The translations under genes were made by a program, and so were the position numbers. From positions 5,574,286-5,638,285 of the forward strand of contig OW386543.1 of NCBI GenBank assembly GCA_936435175.1: a stretch of DNA of 64,000 nt. Direction: 5' to 3'. Below, in pieces: positions 1-9,965 of the stretch (position 1 is its first letter; each line of letters opens with the position of its first letter). The notes beneath the pieces were generated by a model. It was not told the origin of the DNA, did not search any database, and worked only from the letters and a program-made list of their open reading frames with translations. Source of the stretch: Glyphotaelius pellucidus (Eukaryota > Arthropoda > Insecta > Trichoptera > Limnephilidae).

Positions 1-27
1 ACGCATCACCAATGTATGTTCCCGCGA

Positions 28-210
28 CCGGTCAGTGACTGAGTTGGCTTGGAGTCTTGAAGAGACCCAAGTTGTAGGAGGGAGGAAACACAGAGGCTGG
101 CAAATCTTTCCACCGCCGAGCTATCAAGCTACGTTGTGTTCAACGCAGCTATGTAGAAATGACCCGTTCTCATGTGACAAATGTCATGACCGGTCAGTGG
201 CTGAGTTGGC
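28..210 (+). repeat. Dispersed repeat copy, module B, plus orientation
   Basis: The stretch reading ...GTAGGAGGGAGGAAACACAG... (about 75-105) recurs at 4205-4235 and 34205-34235, and in reverse at 485-525. Together with the reverse copy at 395-530 it forms an imperfect inverted pair around a 170-bp centre. ACCGGTCAGT occurs near both ends of this copy. It is non-coding repeat DNA; short ORFs here have no recognisable protein. Confidence 0.6.
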
Positions 211-254
211 ATCGCGAAAAGAAAGACAAACATTCCCGGGTTACGAATAACCTG

Positions 255-403
255 ACAATGTTTGAAAATCTCCTACTACCACCACGGTAAGTGGAAAATG
301 TTGCTTGTGTCATGATGGAGGACTTAGCCAGCCGAGGAATCGAACATGTCACGCCCAGGTGGGACCCAAACGCGATACCAACTGACTGACCGGTCATGAC
401 AGT
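255..403 (-). repeat. tRNA-derived SINE-like head (pol III A and B boxes)
   Basis: On the minus strand the segment resembles a tRNA gene. An A-box-like stretch (CAGTCAGTTGGTATCGCG, complement of about 373-390) lies about 40 nt upstream of a good B box (GTTCGATTCC, complement of 336-345). It does not close into a full cloverleaf, so a SINE head is more likely than a working tRNA. It is joined, in the same orientation, to the dispersed repeat at 395-620. Confidence 0.5.
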
Positions 404-620
404 CATTTATCACATTAGAACGGTTCATTTTTACGACTCGTTCTTGAGTTCAACAGCTTGGCGGTGGAACGATTTGCAAGCGTCTGTGTTTCCTCCCTCC
501 TACAACTTGACAACCCATGTTCATTCCTTCCTCTCCTCAAAAAGACCCTCCGTACAGCATATTTTAGAAATTATTGTCCCCGGGGCCTCCTGTATGGAGT
601 CAGCATAAAAAAAAATCAAC
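395..620 (-). repeat. Dispersed modular repeat copy, minus orientation
   Basis: Read on the minus strand, this copy starts next to an A-run, passes a hairpin-like block (CCATACAGGAGG... then GCTGTACGGAGGG) and continues into module B (GTAGGAGGGAGGAAACACAG). The same order is seen on the plus strand at 34082-34320. It then runs into the tRNA-like head at 255-403. Confidence 0.55.
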
Positions 621-1084
621 ATATGATCTGTTTTTTCAAATCCTAGCGTAATCAAGGCATTTAATTTTATAAGCTTATTTGTTCTGTTTTTTAATGTATT
701 ATGTAAATAAAATATATTTTATAACGTAACAAAAGTGTTTTATTTATCTTTGTACTAATAAATTACACACCTCTCTCTACCACAGTTGTTAAAACAAAGC
801 TAAATAATGCCAGTACACAAAATAAACTGTTAAATATTTCTTTAAGTCTAAGGAGATTAATTCGGATGAGAATTATAATTGAATTAATACAACTACTGTA
901 AAATAAATACACACATAAATACTTCTACAATTTATTGTAAATTCATTTTGTGACATCATTCTAATTATGAAAAATAATTAACTTCATCCTTTTAAACTTC
1001 AAAATAATTATAATTTGCATGGAGCGTCATCGATATTTTTTATTAAAGTACTGGTTTACAATTTCATTCATATAAATCAATTGC
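621..1084. other. AT-rich stretch without a recognisable gene
   Basis: Contains AATAAA-like words around 706-712 and many short A/T runs. No convincing ORF, RNA gene or element end was seen. Confidence 0.6.
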
Positions 1085-1565
1085 GGCCGCCGCTTAAACT
1101 GTCAAAAGATGATGGGTGACAGCTGACAGGCATATGACAGGTATCATCGCCATGGCCAAAACTGCACCAAAACTTTTAAACCGCCCAACATGTCCCGCGG
1201 CACACCACACTTCGCTCCGAACGTTTGAAAATCACCCTACACGTCCACTTCCGCCCGAAGGCCGCTCAAGGTCGCCCATTCAACAATTCCGCCTGCCCGC
1301 GGAAGTGTGGTGACGTTTTTACCCAAATTAGTGTACCTGTTTGGCCGGCAGGCGAACCCGGCGTTTCGGCGGGCTGCTCGGCGGACACCATAGACATCCA
1401 CCTTCGTGAGGGCACATTTGTATGGAGCTTCTATTATCTATGGTCAAAACTGACGCTTCGGCCTGCCCGCGGAAGTGGGGTGACTTTTTAGCGTAAGGGG
1501 TTGGCCTGCAGGCGGACACGGCGTGTCGGCGGGATGGTCGCATGCCGCTTTAGCCTGGGGGTCTA
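1085..1565. repeat. GC-rich island with two imperfect 170-bp repeats
   Basis: A sharply GC-rich block in AT-rich surroundings. GCCTGCCCGCGGAAGTG starts at 1291 and again at 1461, each time followed about 55 bp later by GGC-GGCAGGCG/CCTGCAGGCGG-type sequence and CGGCG. Short ORFs on both strands are low-complexity and unconserved in appearance. It may be a repeat or a CpG-rich regulatory element; I cannot tell. Confidence 0.45.
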
Positions 1566-2035
1566 GGCACGCGGTCGGAACTGTACGTGTGGGGCTACCT
1601 ATTGTGTCAATATGGAAAAAAAGCTCATTCACGAGCTACGCACACTCACTCACATACTTTCTTTAGGGCGCTAACGTTTCTTAAGTTCTGTTAAATAAAC
1701 TACACATTCACGCACACAAATTTAAACTGAGGCATAATACTCAATGTGATTCTTATAAAATAAAGGTCCGTTCGAAAAGGTTCAAAATAAATTTTGTACC
1801 GTCCGAGCTCAACACTTCTTACGTATGTGTTCATTCGTTGATACGGAGCAAGATTAGAAGGGGGGGGGGAGGGGGGGCACTGGATAATTTTACTGTGGTA
1901 AAGGGGGCGATTATTTCAATACGGTTACGAAGCACTGTACTAAAAGGATTGATAAAAAAAATACCGAATTGTTTTCTTATATTTTAAATTATTTAATTGT
2001 ATAAAGACATCTAAATGTTAAGCTTAGAATAGGTT
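1566..2035. other. No gene seen; contains a G-tract
   Basis: A G-rich tract (two runs of 7-10 G separated by A) lies at about 1861-1877. The rest is AT-rich sequence with no supported feature. Confidence 0.6.
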
Positions 2036-2225
2036 GTTTCAGAGTTTGAACAATTCATCAAATTTCAAAGTTAATTTTCAAGTTCCGTGAAGGTTCTGTT
2101 TAAGTTCTGATACTGTTTCATTGTGGGGCAATTGTTTCACAAAACTGAACTAAAAACGGAACTTGAATAGAATTTAAACATTAACTTCGAAATTTGATGA
2201 ATTTTTAAAATTCTCTAAAACAACT
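2036..2225. mobile_element. Fold-back (MITE-like) element, family also at 45.9 kb
   Basis: Left arm GAACAATTCATCAAATTTCA (2049 on) pairs with a right arm around 2186-2208 (GAAATTTGATGAATTTT), and AAGTTCCGT pairs with ACGGAACTT nearer the centre. A related, more decayed copy with the same GAACAATTCAT start is at 45872-46035. No ORF. Non-autonomous DNA element is the simplest reading. Confidence 0.5.
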
Positions 2226-2904
2226 GGCCCTTGGTTCCCAGTGGTATTAGAAGTATTTAAAAAAGTAGAAATTTTGTACGGTTGTGTTAAGTATTAGAAA
2301 TAAGCAAAGTATAAAATGCAGTTTATATTACCGAAACCACCTAAAAATGGAACGGTTTTTAAGTTTAATAAATAAAAATAAAATAACTAGATAACTTTTC
2401 TGTTTTGTGAGATAATTTCTTTTATTTCAATTACCATGAATAAATATTATTTTAAAAGTGAAAAATATTTATTTATTTATTGACGCTCTATTGGGCTTTT
2501 TATGTACAATACAAATTTCATTTATAACAACAGTATAACCATAAAAAATTACAAAATAAATAAATAAAGCATAAACTCAATAGAATAAATAAGAATATAT
2601 CAAATGCAATTTTACTTGGATGACTTCAGAGAACTCGTAGGTACAATTCATATACCTTCGAGCAAAAAAAAAACATTTTAAAAAATCAACTCACATTAAT
2701 TTTTACAATTACCTACTCTATGTTTGCATATAGAATACGAACAATTAAAAAAACGAACAACAAAAAATAGAAATAAAATAAAATGATTTCCCATTCATTA
2801 TTACATATTATATACAAACAGATTTCTCAGTAATAATCCTACCAAATACGCTTAAAAACATTAAAACTCTTTCGTTTGTCAAAAATGACATAGGTTCATA
2901 CACA
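2226..2904. other. AT-rich stretch with a possible LINE 3' tail
   Basis: At 2467-2482 the plus strand has (TTTA)n followed by a short unique stretch. On the minus strand this is a sequence ending in AATAAATAAATAAA, as at the 3' end of many non-LTR retrotransposons. No reverse-transcriptase ORF accompanies it. The remainder is AT-rich with no other feature. Confidence 0.3.
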
Positions 2905-2992
2905 CCTTACAAAATACCCTCCACACAGTATCTCCAAAGATGAGAAAATATTTTCCTCGGAGCCTCTTGTATGGATTTAATGTAAAAAATAA
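2905..2992 (-). repeat. Fragment of the dispersed modular repeat (hairpin module)
   Basis: CCCTCCACACAGTATC... and ...GAGCCTCTTGTATGGA followed by TGTAAAAAA match the end of the copies at 51.5 and 52.4 kb. Only the hairpin module remains. Confidence 0.5.
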
Positions 2993-3063
2993 GGGTATGT
3001 ACGAGACGATGTGTGAATAGGACTGTAGCAAGAAGTTGTTTATAAAAAAAAATAATGCACTCT

Positions 3064-3570
3064 CGGATCATGATTTGGACAATGGATCATGATTGATCCA
3101 TGATTTGGACAATGGATCATGATTGATCCATGATTTGGACAATGGATCATGATTTGGACAATGGATCATGATTTGGACAATGGATCATGATTGATCCATG
3201 ATTTGGACAATGGATCATGATTGATCCATGATTTGGACAATGGATCATGATTTGGACAATGGATCATGATTTGGACAATGGATCATGATTTGGACAATGG
3301 ATCATGATTTGGACAATGGATCATGATTGATCCATGATTTGGACAATGGATCATGATTGATCCATGATTTGGACAATGGATCATGATTTGGACAATGGAT
3401 CATGATTTGGACAATGGATCATGATTTGGACAATGGATCATGATTGATCCATGATTTGGACAATGGATCATGATTGATCCATGATTTGGACAATGGATCA
3501 TGATTTGGACAATGGATCATGATTTGGACAATGGATCATGATTTGGACAATGGATCATGATTTGGACTTA
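3064..3570. repeat. Two-length tandem satellite (19-bp and 30-bp units)
   Basis: The array is built from a short unit S (TGGATCATGATTTGGACAA, 19 bp) and a long unit L (30 bp) that contains TGGATCATGATTGATCCA, a near-palindrome with 7-bp arms. Read from 3064 the order is S, LL, SS, LL, SSSS, LL, SSS, LL, SSS, then a diverging S. Long units always come in pairs. Units are almost identical, so the array has been recently amplified or homogenised. It is dense in GATC and ATGAT words. No coding potential. Confidence 0.95.
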
Positions 3571-3743
3571 GATTAGACAAAAATTAGTAGTATTAGTAGT
3601 AGTAGATTGTTTCTCAGAATAAAAATTATGATAAAATGTATTTGTGAAAGATCATCCCTAGGGCACTTACGCATTGTTCGATTGTTCAACGAGTTGTTTT
3701 ATATCTTGATTACAGATTTACATACACTTCCATTGTATTTATA
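3571..3743. other. Spacer with short AGT repeats
   Basis: TTAGTAGTATTAGTAGTAGTAG follows the satellite at about 3584-3605. No gene seen. Confidence 0.5.
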
Positions 3744-4108
3744 TTAAGGTGATTATCAAAAGAGTTCATATTCTACTCTTTCATGGATGGCACGCGTATA
3801 ATAATTTTACGGAAAAACGCTTTTACATGTTATGCTTTAAAATATTAAGAATAATTAATTGTTTGCGCCCGTACATGTGCAAAATGAACAGATAGTTTTG
3901 TCCATAAAAAAACTCAAATCTTTCAAGAAAGGCTAACAAATACAATATCGGTTTCAATCTCCGATGCAATATTGTATTTTTTAGCCTTTTTTGAAAGATT
4001 TGAGTTTTTTTATTGACAAAACTATTTATTCATTTTGCGTTTGTACGCAAAAGCGTTTTTCCGTTTATACGCGCGCCATCTATGAAAGTGAAATGACAAT
4101 CACTTTAA
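3744..4108. mobile_element. Fold-back MITE bounded by TTAA
   Basis: A long imperfect inverted repeat centred near 3955. The outer ends are GGTGATTATC (3748 on) and the complement of AGTGATTGTC (ending 4104). Inner arms share CGGAAAAACGCTTTT, TTTTGTC..AAAAACTCAAATCTTTC and CAATAT words in opposite orientation. Both sides are flanked by TTAA (3744-3747 and 4105-4108), the target preferred by piggyBac-type transposases. The arms occupy nearly the whole element, so it is non-autonomous. Superfamily assignment is inferred from TTAA alone. Confidence 0.7.
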
Positions 4109-4111
4109 TTC

Positions 4112-4290
4112 CACTCATGAGGCCCCTGAGGAAAATAATTTCCCTTAAGGCCTATGTCATCTTCAGGGATGCTGTGTAGTGGGTATTTTTGACGAGAGGA
4201 AGATTGTAGGAGGGAGGAAACACAGAGGCCAGAAAATCTCTAATTGACTTATCTGAGATGGTTCTGAGTTGGTTTCATTCCGAGTTGTCC
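4112..4290 (+). repeat. Dispersed modular repeat copy
   Basis: Begins next to the right end of the TTAA element with CCTGAGGAAAATAATTTCCC, followed by TATGTCATCTTC and GGATGCTGTGT, then module B (GTAGGAGGGAGGAAACACAG at about 4205). The arrangement matches the copy at 34082-34320. Confidence 0.6.
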
Positions 4291-4388
4291 GGTCACCAAA
4301 CAAAACATAATCACGGCTTATTCTTACATTCCAATTGTATTTTGGTATTGTAATTAATTTTCCCTGTATTTTTAATTTTTATTTTGTT

Positions 4389-4445
4389 CTGAGGAAGTAA
4401 GGTTTCTTCTGTAACTGGTCGATAATTAAATTAAATATAGTGTTT
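4389..4445 (+). repeat. Degenerate CTGAGGA...GTAAC...GTC motif block
   Basis: CTGAGGA (4389-4395), GTAAC (4411-4415) and GTC (4418-4420), then GATAATTAAATTAAATA. The order and spacing match the better-preserved motif at 45189-45221, but the internal stem is poor. Probably a decayed relative. Confidence 0.35.
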
Positions 4446-4962
4446 TAAAAGAGTATGTTTGTTTTAATTTATAGGTATGTATACTTATTTGTTTGTGTTT
4501 TTTATAATACATAAAACATACATAATACCATTAAAATCACCATAGTTTTCTTACCGAGCTGTTTCTTTTCTTTTTACTGTAAAGCGCCCTTATTGTAAAA
4601 CCGTAAAGTCTCTGTTTTTTTAATAAATGTGGAACTGACTTTATATTAGCGAACTTTATTTTTAAATTTTAACAAATCCTTTTGGTATTCATTTAAATGA
4701 AATGGTGATGACATCTAGTATCATAATATGCAGGTAAAAATTCTAAACTATTTATTACCTGATCCATTTGATAACTTTGCTGTTTAAAAAAACAACTGTT
4801 TTCTCCTGATTACAATGAATAAATATTAATGTTCAATGTGTAAAATATATGTGGGGCCTAATGCTAGGAATGCCTCTGAATCGCCCCGAATCCCTAGGAC
4901 CGGGGATGATGATTGTTTATTCATTTCGTGGCTCAAAAAATGCTGAATCAATATTTTGACTC
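4446..4962. other. AT-rich spacer, no gene seen
   Basis: No supported feature. A short GC-richer stretch (TCGCCCCGAATCCCTAGGACC, about 4882-4902) precedes the transposase-like fragment. Confidence 0.6.
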
Positions 4963-5100
4963 CTACATTAGATAGGCCACAATTTCTAAAAAATTAACAC
5001 GAGCTCGCAGAACTCGCGGCCTCCTATTTGCTGCTGCCCCTCTACGCATTTCCTCATCTTCAATTGCTTCAATAATGTCAAAATCTTCAATCAAATCCAT
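4963..5100 (-). pseudogene. Short fragment resembling the N-terminus of a PIF/Harbinger transposase
   Basis: From an ATG at 5100 the minus strand encodes 45 residues beginning MDLIEDFDIIEAIEDEE and continuing with an arginine-rich stretch (RRPRVLRARVN). Acidic and then RPR-rich N-termini of this sort are common in Harbinger-type (DDE_4) transposases of arthropods. The frame stops before any catalytic residue, so it can only be a remnant. The open frame upstream (to 5397) and the Ser/Thr-rich frame at 5328-5603 are not recognisable. The assignment rests on resemblance alone. Confidence 0.3.
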
Positions 5101-7276
5101 AATTAACCGAACTCGCGACAAATTCGCGCCACTGAAACAGCAGAAGTCAGAATAATAAATTGTGTCGACATTACATGAATCTACTACATCGACGTGGTAG
5201 AAAGCTTTGCTGATATCATGAAAGCAAAATTTTAACCAAATATTGCCAATATTGGTAGAAAACTTGGCGACCATGTTCACGTTAAACGTTACTTGGTGCT
5301 TCGAGCACCCATTAGTGAAGAGAAGCTTTATCTGCCCACATAAGCGTCTTTGAAGGATGATGAAATCGAAAAAATAATACTTAATAATCTTACCCAATCA
5401 GAATTTTTAGATGTGGAAGGATATTGTGTAATTTCCAAAGACTCTTGAGTGGAACTTGTTGGGAGTACTGAGTGCGTTGAATTTATTTTAGATATTTCAT
5501 TTTCGTCGTACGACACTGTTGATTTTGGCATTTTAAAATCACTAATTAAAAAAATTTTCTGACTAATATGAAAGTATACCGAACATTGCTCGAAAAGCTT
5601 CAATTTTATTTTTTTGTTCTATTATTCAAATTTGCGATCGTATTGGGATTAATGTTCAGGTAGTTGCTTTATAATCGTTAGGTAGGTCACGTTAGATACT
5701 TTTGTTATAACGCTGGAATTTTAGAAAAAATAAAATTTAATTTTCACTTATTTAAGTAAAAAAACTGAACTAAATACGTTTTACATTACCTGATATCAAA
5801 ATGCAATATTAATCACATACATTATTTTGGTGATTAATAATAAAAATGTTTTTTTTTTTTAGTTTTTAATCTGCACAGACAAAACTTTTCATTATTAATA
5901 TCGTTTTATATGAATTGCTCTTTTGGTAATCAATGGATTGCGTGTAGTGTACTTGGAACGTTTTGCCCTTCTGTTTTAGTACGAATGGGTTTATTAATTA
6001 TTCTGTTTACAAGAAGATAGGTATAGATCAAGGGTGCCCAACCCCAGGCCCGCGGGCCACAATGTGGCCCGTGAACGAAGCAAGTAAGAAACTTTGAAAT
6101 TTTTAAACGTTGAATTTCGTTTAGCAACCTAGGTCGATCGATCTCCCATTTAGATAATCGGGAATGTTAGTTATGTCACATTGCCGAAAAATACATAGTT
6201 TTCAAAGTTAAAATATACGAATTTCGTTATTTTAAAAGGTAAGTAATATAATTTACTCTGAATTAAACGATACCTTAACCAATATTTATTTAACCTCCGA
6301 ACTTTTAGCCACATATTATGAAAAATACACATCGTTTCAACAATTACTACAAGAAACAGCTATTTATATTCAAAAATAGGTTATTAGTTCGAGTTATTTA
6401 AGTAGTTTTTGCGTATTTAGCTTGAATAAAAATATTTTTGGACTAGGATTGCACATTTTATTTACAAGTAGACTCATATTTTTTAAAATAAATTCATATA
6501 ATATATTTGTATATTAAATTTTAGATAAATAAAAAAATAGCAGGTACATAACAGTTACAATTAATTTTATCTAAAGTAATTTAAATAAGAATGCCTGATT
6601 ACATTTGTTAAAAAAAATCATATTTTTCAAATCTGCGAAAATGCATTGTGCAAAAACCCTGTTCTGAAGTACACATTATTCAAAGTAAATAAAAGGTTTC
6701 ACTGAGAACTTGTCACAACTATATTACGTATATTATAAAACATTTAGTTTATGCTATTGGCAAATATTGTGGTGAGCAAAATAAGAAATTAATAAGAATT
6801 ATGCCAAAGTGATGTACAGAGAAAACAATATCGTCGATGAACAAACAATACCGCCTAAATATAGTCAAAAATCATTTTTTATGAAACTCGATCAGAGAAG
6901 TGAATAGGCCACTTGCATGGATTTCATAATGACTTGGAAAAAATCGTGTGGATAGATTTTTCTACTAAGATTACGAAAATGTTACTAATTTTTTTTAGAA
7001 ATTTATAGTTTTTTAAATTTTTTATTAAATAAATCCGTTTTTTGGGCTCGTGACGTCACTACATGAAAATGTCCCGTCTCCGATAATATTCAATTAATTT
7101 TGTAACATTCCACACTGAATTTTTATTTTTTATATGGCAGCACCGTGATTTCCGGCGAATTTTGAATTTGACAGTTTTGACACTATAGGTAAAGTGGTTA
7201 TTAGTTACTAGTTTTATTGTTTGCAGCCTGCGAACTTATTTTATGAAATTATTAAGCAATCTTTTGGATTTCAAAA
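5101..7276. other. AT-rich intergenic DNA, mostly without features
   Basis: Apart from the hAT-like end near 6028 I see no element ends or genes. From about 7020 the base composition becomes more mixed (GTGACGTCAC palindrome near 7051), and this stretch probably contains the promoter of the YqaJ-type gene that starts at 7277. Confidence 0.5.
6028..6090. mobile_element. Solitary hAT-type terminal sequence
   Basis: AAGGGTGCCCAACCCCAGG followed by GCCCGCGGGCCACAATGTGGCCCG resembles the first bases of many animal hAT elements (CAGGGGTG..CAAC... then GGCCCGCGGGCCAC). No opposite end was found nearby, so this is a fragment at best. Confidence 0.35.
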
Positions 7277-8905
7277 ATGGCTGAAATAGGTTTTGTTCAG
7301 GGCCAGTCTGACAATTTGCCGAAAATAGATTCATTTATGATGGCTACTTTTCTAAGTAATAATATCAATTTTATTGGAACCGAAATTAGAAATGTCAAAA
7401 CAAAACGTTAAGTATTTTTTCTACATTCTATAATATGCGAGAAGCTAAAAATAGAGCACCAATACATTATGTTTCATCAATTATTATAATTAAGACAATA
7501 ATAATATTTTGTCAGTATGTCATTGTATACATTCAGTTATACATAGGTAGCTATTGTTTTTAATGTGTTATTATTATGTATTTTGAAGGTCTGCACGTGA
7601 AAGTTACGGCGACAATGCAATCGGATATGTGCAGGTAAAAAGAGAAGGTCCTATCTGCACAGTAAAAGCAAAAGTAACCCCCGAGCATCGTGTCCGCCAA
7701 AAAGCATACTCTGTTATACTTCAGTGTGATGAGATGGAAGATGAAATACAAGTGTTGGAATGTCAAGACTCTAGAGGTTAGTTGAACTGTATGTTGCTAT
7801 ATTATAACATTTCACTCTACCCAACGGAAATGTGGGGTAGAACAATGTGATGTAACAAACACACGATCATTGTGAGGCTAGCTATTGACAAATAATTATT
7901 TATATTTGGAACATTTTGCTTTCAGGTGGCTGTAAACACGCACTGGCTTTTTTAACATGCCTCCATAGGAGAAGTGAAGAACCAGCGTCGACATCTGTCC
8001 ACTGTTATTGGAGAAAGTCAAAATTATTGTGTGTCGGAACCTCCCAAAAGTTCATTATGGCCTCCCAAGTTGGCAAGAACGCAGTAAAAAGTGTGGAGAA
8101 AGGTAATGGAGATTTCCTGGCAGCAGTACTCCAAAGGAGTCTTAAGGAGGGGCTTCGTTGCCAGCTGACTCAACTCCACATGGATCCGAAGCCCACCGAC
8201 TGTTTGTCTATCCACAGGATGATTTCTGCTTTTAAAAAAACACGAAACCTGCACAATAGAAGTGCGACAGATTTCATTAATTTTATTACGTGTGATCTAG
8301 ATATTCCTACAAATATCTTCCAGGAAGTTTGTTCATTAACAAGAAAGTAGGCTAACTGCCCGTTATGGCACGAAATGCGATACGGTAGAATTACTGCATC
8401 CAAACTATACGAGGCAGCGAACTGCAAAACATTGGATGGCACATTGACCGAAGTCATCTTGGGGGCAGCCAAGATTCCAGACACACAGGCTATGCAACGA
8501 GGTCGGCTTTTAGAACCTTTGGTCTTAAAATCACTGGCGAGCCAACTGGGACACAAATATAAAGAATGTGGTTTGAAAATCAGTTGCAAAATACCAATTA
8601 TCGGTGGCTCCCCTGATGCAGTCACTGATGATTATATCGTTGAAGTCAAGTGTCCAGTCAAAGATAGTACCATGAAAAATTACTTTGAGGGTGTTGTTGC
8701 CAGAAAATATTATGCGCAAATGCAGATACAAATGTTTGTACTGAACCAAGTCAAGGGAGTGTTTTGTGTTGCTGAACCCAATTTTGAATCATCCGGCAAA
8801 ATAAATGTTTTCCACATCGATTATGATGAAGAATTCTGTCTGGAGGCTATTAATAAAGCCACGCTGTTTTGGTCCAGAGCTATATTTCCCATCTTAATGA
8901 AATAA
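7277..8905 (+). pseudogene. SWIM zinc-finger + YqaJ/lambda-exonuclease-like nuclease gene, three exons, apparently damaged
   Basis: Exon 1 begins at ATG 7277 (MAEIGFVQGQ...). Exon 2 is 7589-7776 (RESYGDNAIGYVQVKREG). Exon 3 starts at 7926 after TTTCAG and contains GCKHALAFL, the CxH part of a SWIM-like metal site. After an in-frame TAG (8348-8350) the same frame continues LWHEMRYGRITASK, then GSPDAV...VEVKCP (the D...ExK nuclease core) and YYAQMQIQM, ending at 8905. These are the expected motifs of a YqaJ-like recombinase/exonuclease domain. The family is widespread in insects and probably transposon-derived. Two faults: the TAG, and no usable exon-1 donor (CG|TTAAGT where CG|GTAAGT would restore the frame into exon 2). 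The exon 2/3 junction (GAG|GTTAGT...CAG|GTGGC) keeps frame. Everything else is well preserved, so the loss is recent; readthrough or assembly error is possible. Confidence 0.75.
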
Positions 8906-8945
8906 TGTACTTTTTAATTTTTTTTAATATATGTGAATTATTTGA

Positions 8946-8951
8946 AATAAA
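8946..8951 (+). terminator. Poly(A) signal of the YqaJ-type gene
   Basis: AATAAA 40 nt after the stop codon at 8905, in GAAATAAACC. This fits a short 3' UTR. Confidence 0.5.
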
Positions 8952-9413
8952 CCACCTGTTTACTGCACTTACTGCTTACACTCACTTCTTTATTACCAAC
9001 ATAATATTATGTTCATCCCGTCCACCATAGTTTATTATGTATTTGTAAGTGACAGAAAAACAGATATTATATAAAATGATTATTTCCAGATTAAAACAAA
9101 TGTTTAATTTAATTTACACCCTGCATTTATTTATTTGATAAAACATACATATGTATTGTATTATCTGTTAGATTTTTTTTTGCATTCATTAATCGAACTA
9201 AAAAAATGATTACAAAGTGGAACAAAGTTATAAAAAATTTTAATGTTGTACATATCACAATCATTACAATAAAATTCTAGCATAAGTTGTATTAAAAAGT
9301 GGAACATAAGAATGAAAGCCATGTACTTGCTTGAACATTGTTACTTTGCTACAACACAAACACAACATATTATATTCATTTAATGTAAAAGACCAGCAGG
9401 CGGAAAAAATAAA
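8952..9413. other. AT-rich spacer, no gene seen
   Basis: No feature other than short A/T runs before the long-TIR element begins. Confidence 0.6.
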
Positions 9414-9960
9414 TAGCCCAGTCAATGAACGCATTGAACTGGAACATGCTAGAGGAAAGCTGAATTTTTGCAGGTGAATAGTACTTCTTATGTGGAGTAT
9501 TTTCCAAAAAAGTCCCCACCCCTCCCCCGCTTGCTTCCTCCCCTGTCCCCTCTCAAACTTTGCAATTTTAGAGTTCTACGAAATCCATTATATCTCTTAA
9601 ACTATTATATGCATCTGAAAAAAATTTTCACCGTTAAACTTCTTAGAAAGCTGTCTAAAAATAAGTTCTATGTTTGTTTTTGTTATCTATTATGGTTTGG
9701 CAAATAATAATGACATTGTCGCAAAAATATTTTTTTTTTTCGTAAAATTTTGATTTAAAGGTGAATATTTTTTTTATCTGGGGCAACACGCAAAAATATT
9801 TCAAATAATTTATTTGCCAAATTTAATAAGCTTTAAAACGATATATAATATTGCTTACCTTTATTCTTAATACTGGTCAAAATCCGATTCGATAGCAGGG
9901 CGGCACGGCGTGCTTGGCGGTCGGCCCTAGCACGCTGTGCTTGCAGATGACCGATTTGAG
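9414..9960 (+). repeat. Left TIR of the long-TIR element
   Basis: Pairs with about 13000-13564. The match is strong to about 9560 and then patchier, with further shared blocks such as TTATTTGCCAAATTTAATAAG against the inverse of CTTATTAAATTTGACAA. The inner limit is approximate. Confidence 0.7.
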
Positions 9961-9965
9961 CTTAG

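Noticed and set aside
3064..3570. CRISPR-like array
   Set aside because: Units are contiguous without unique spacers and the setting is a eukaryotic repeat region.
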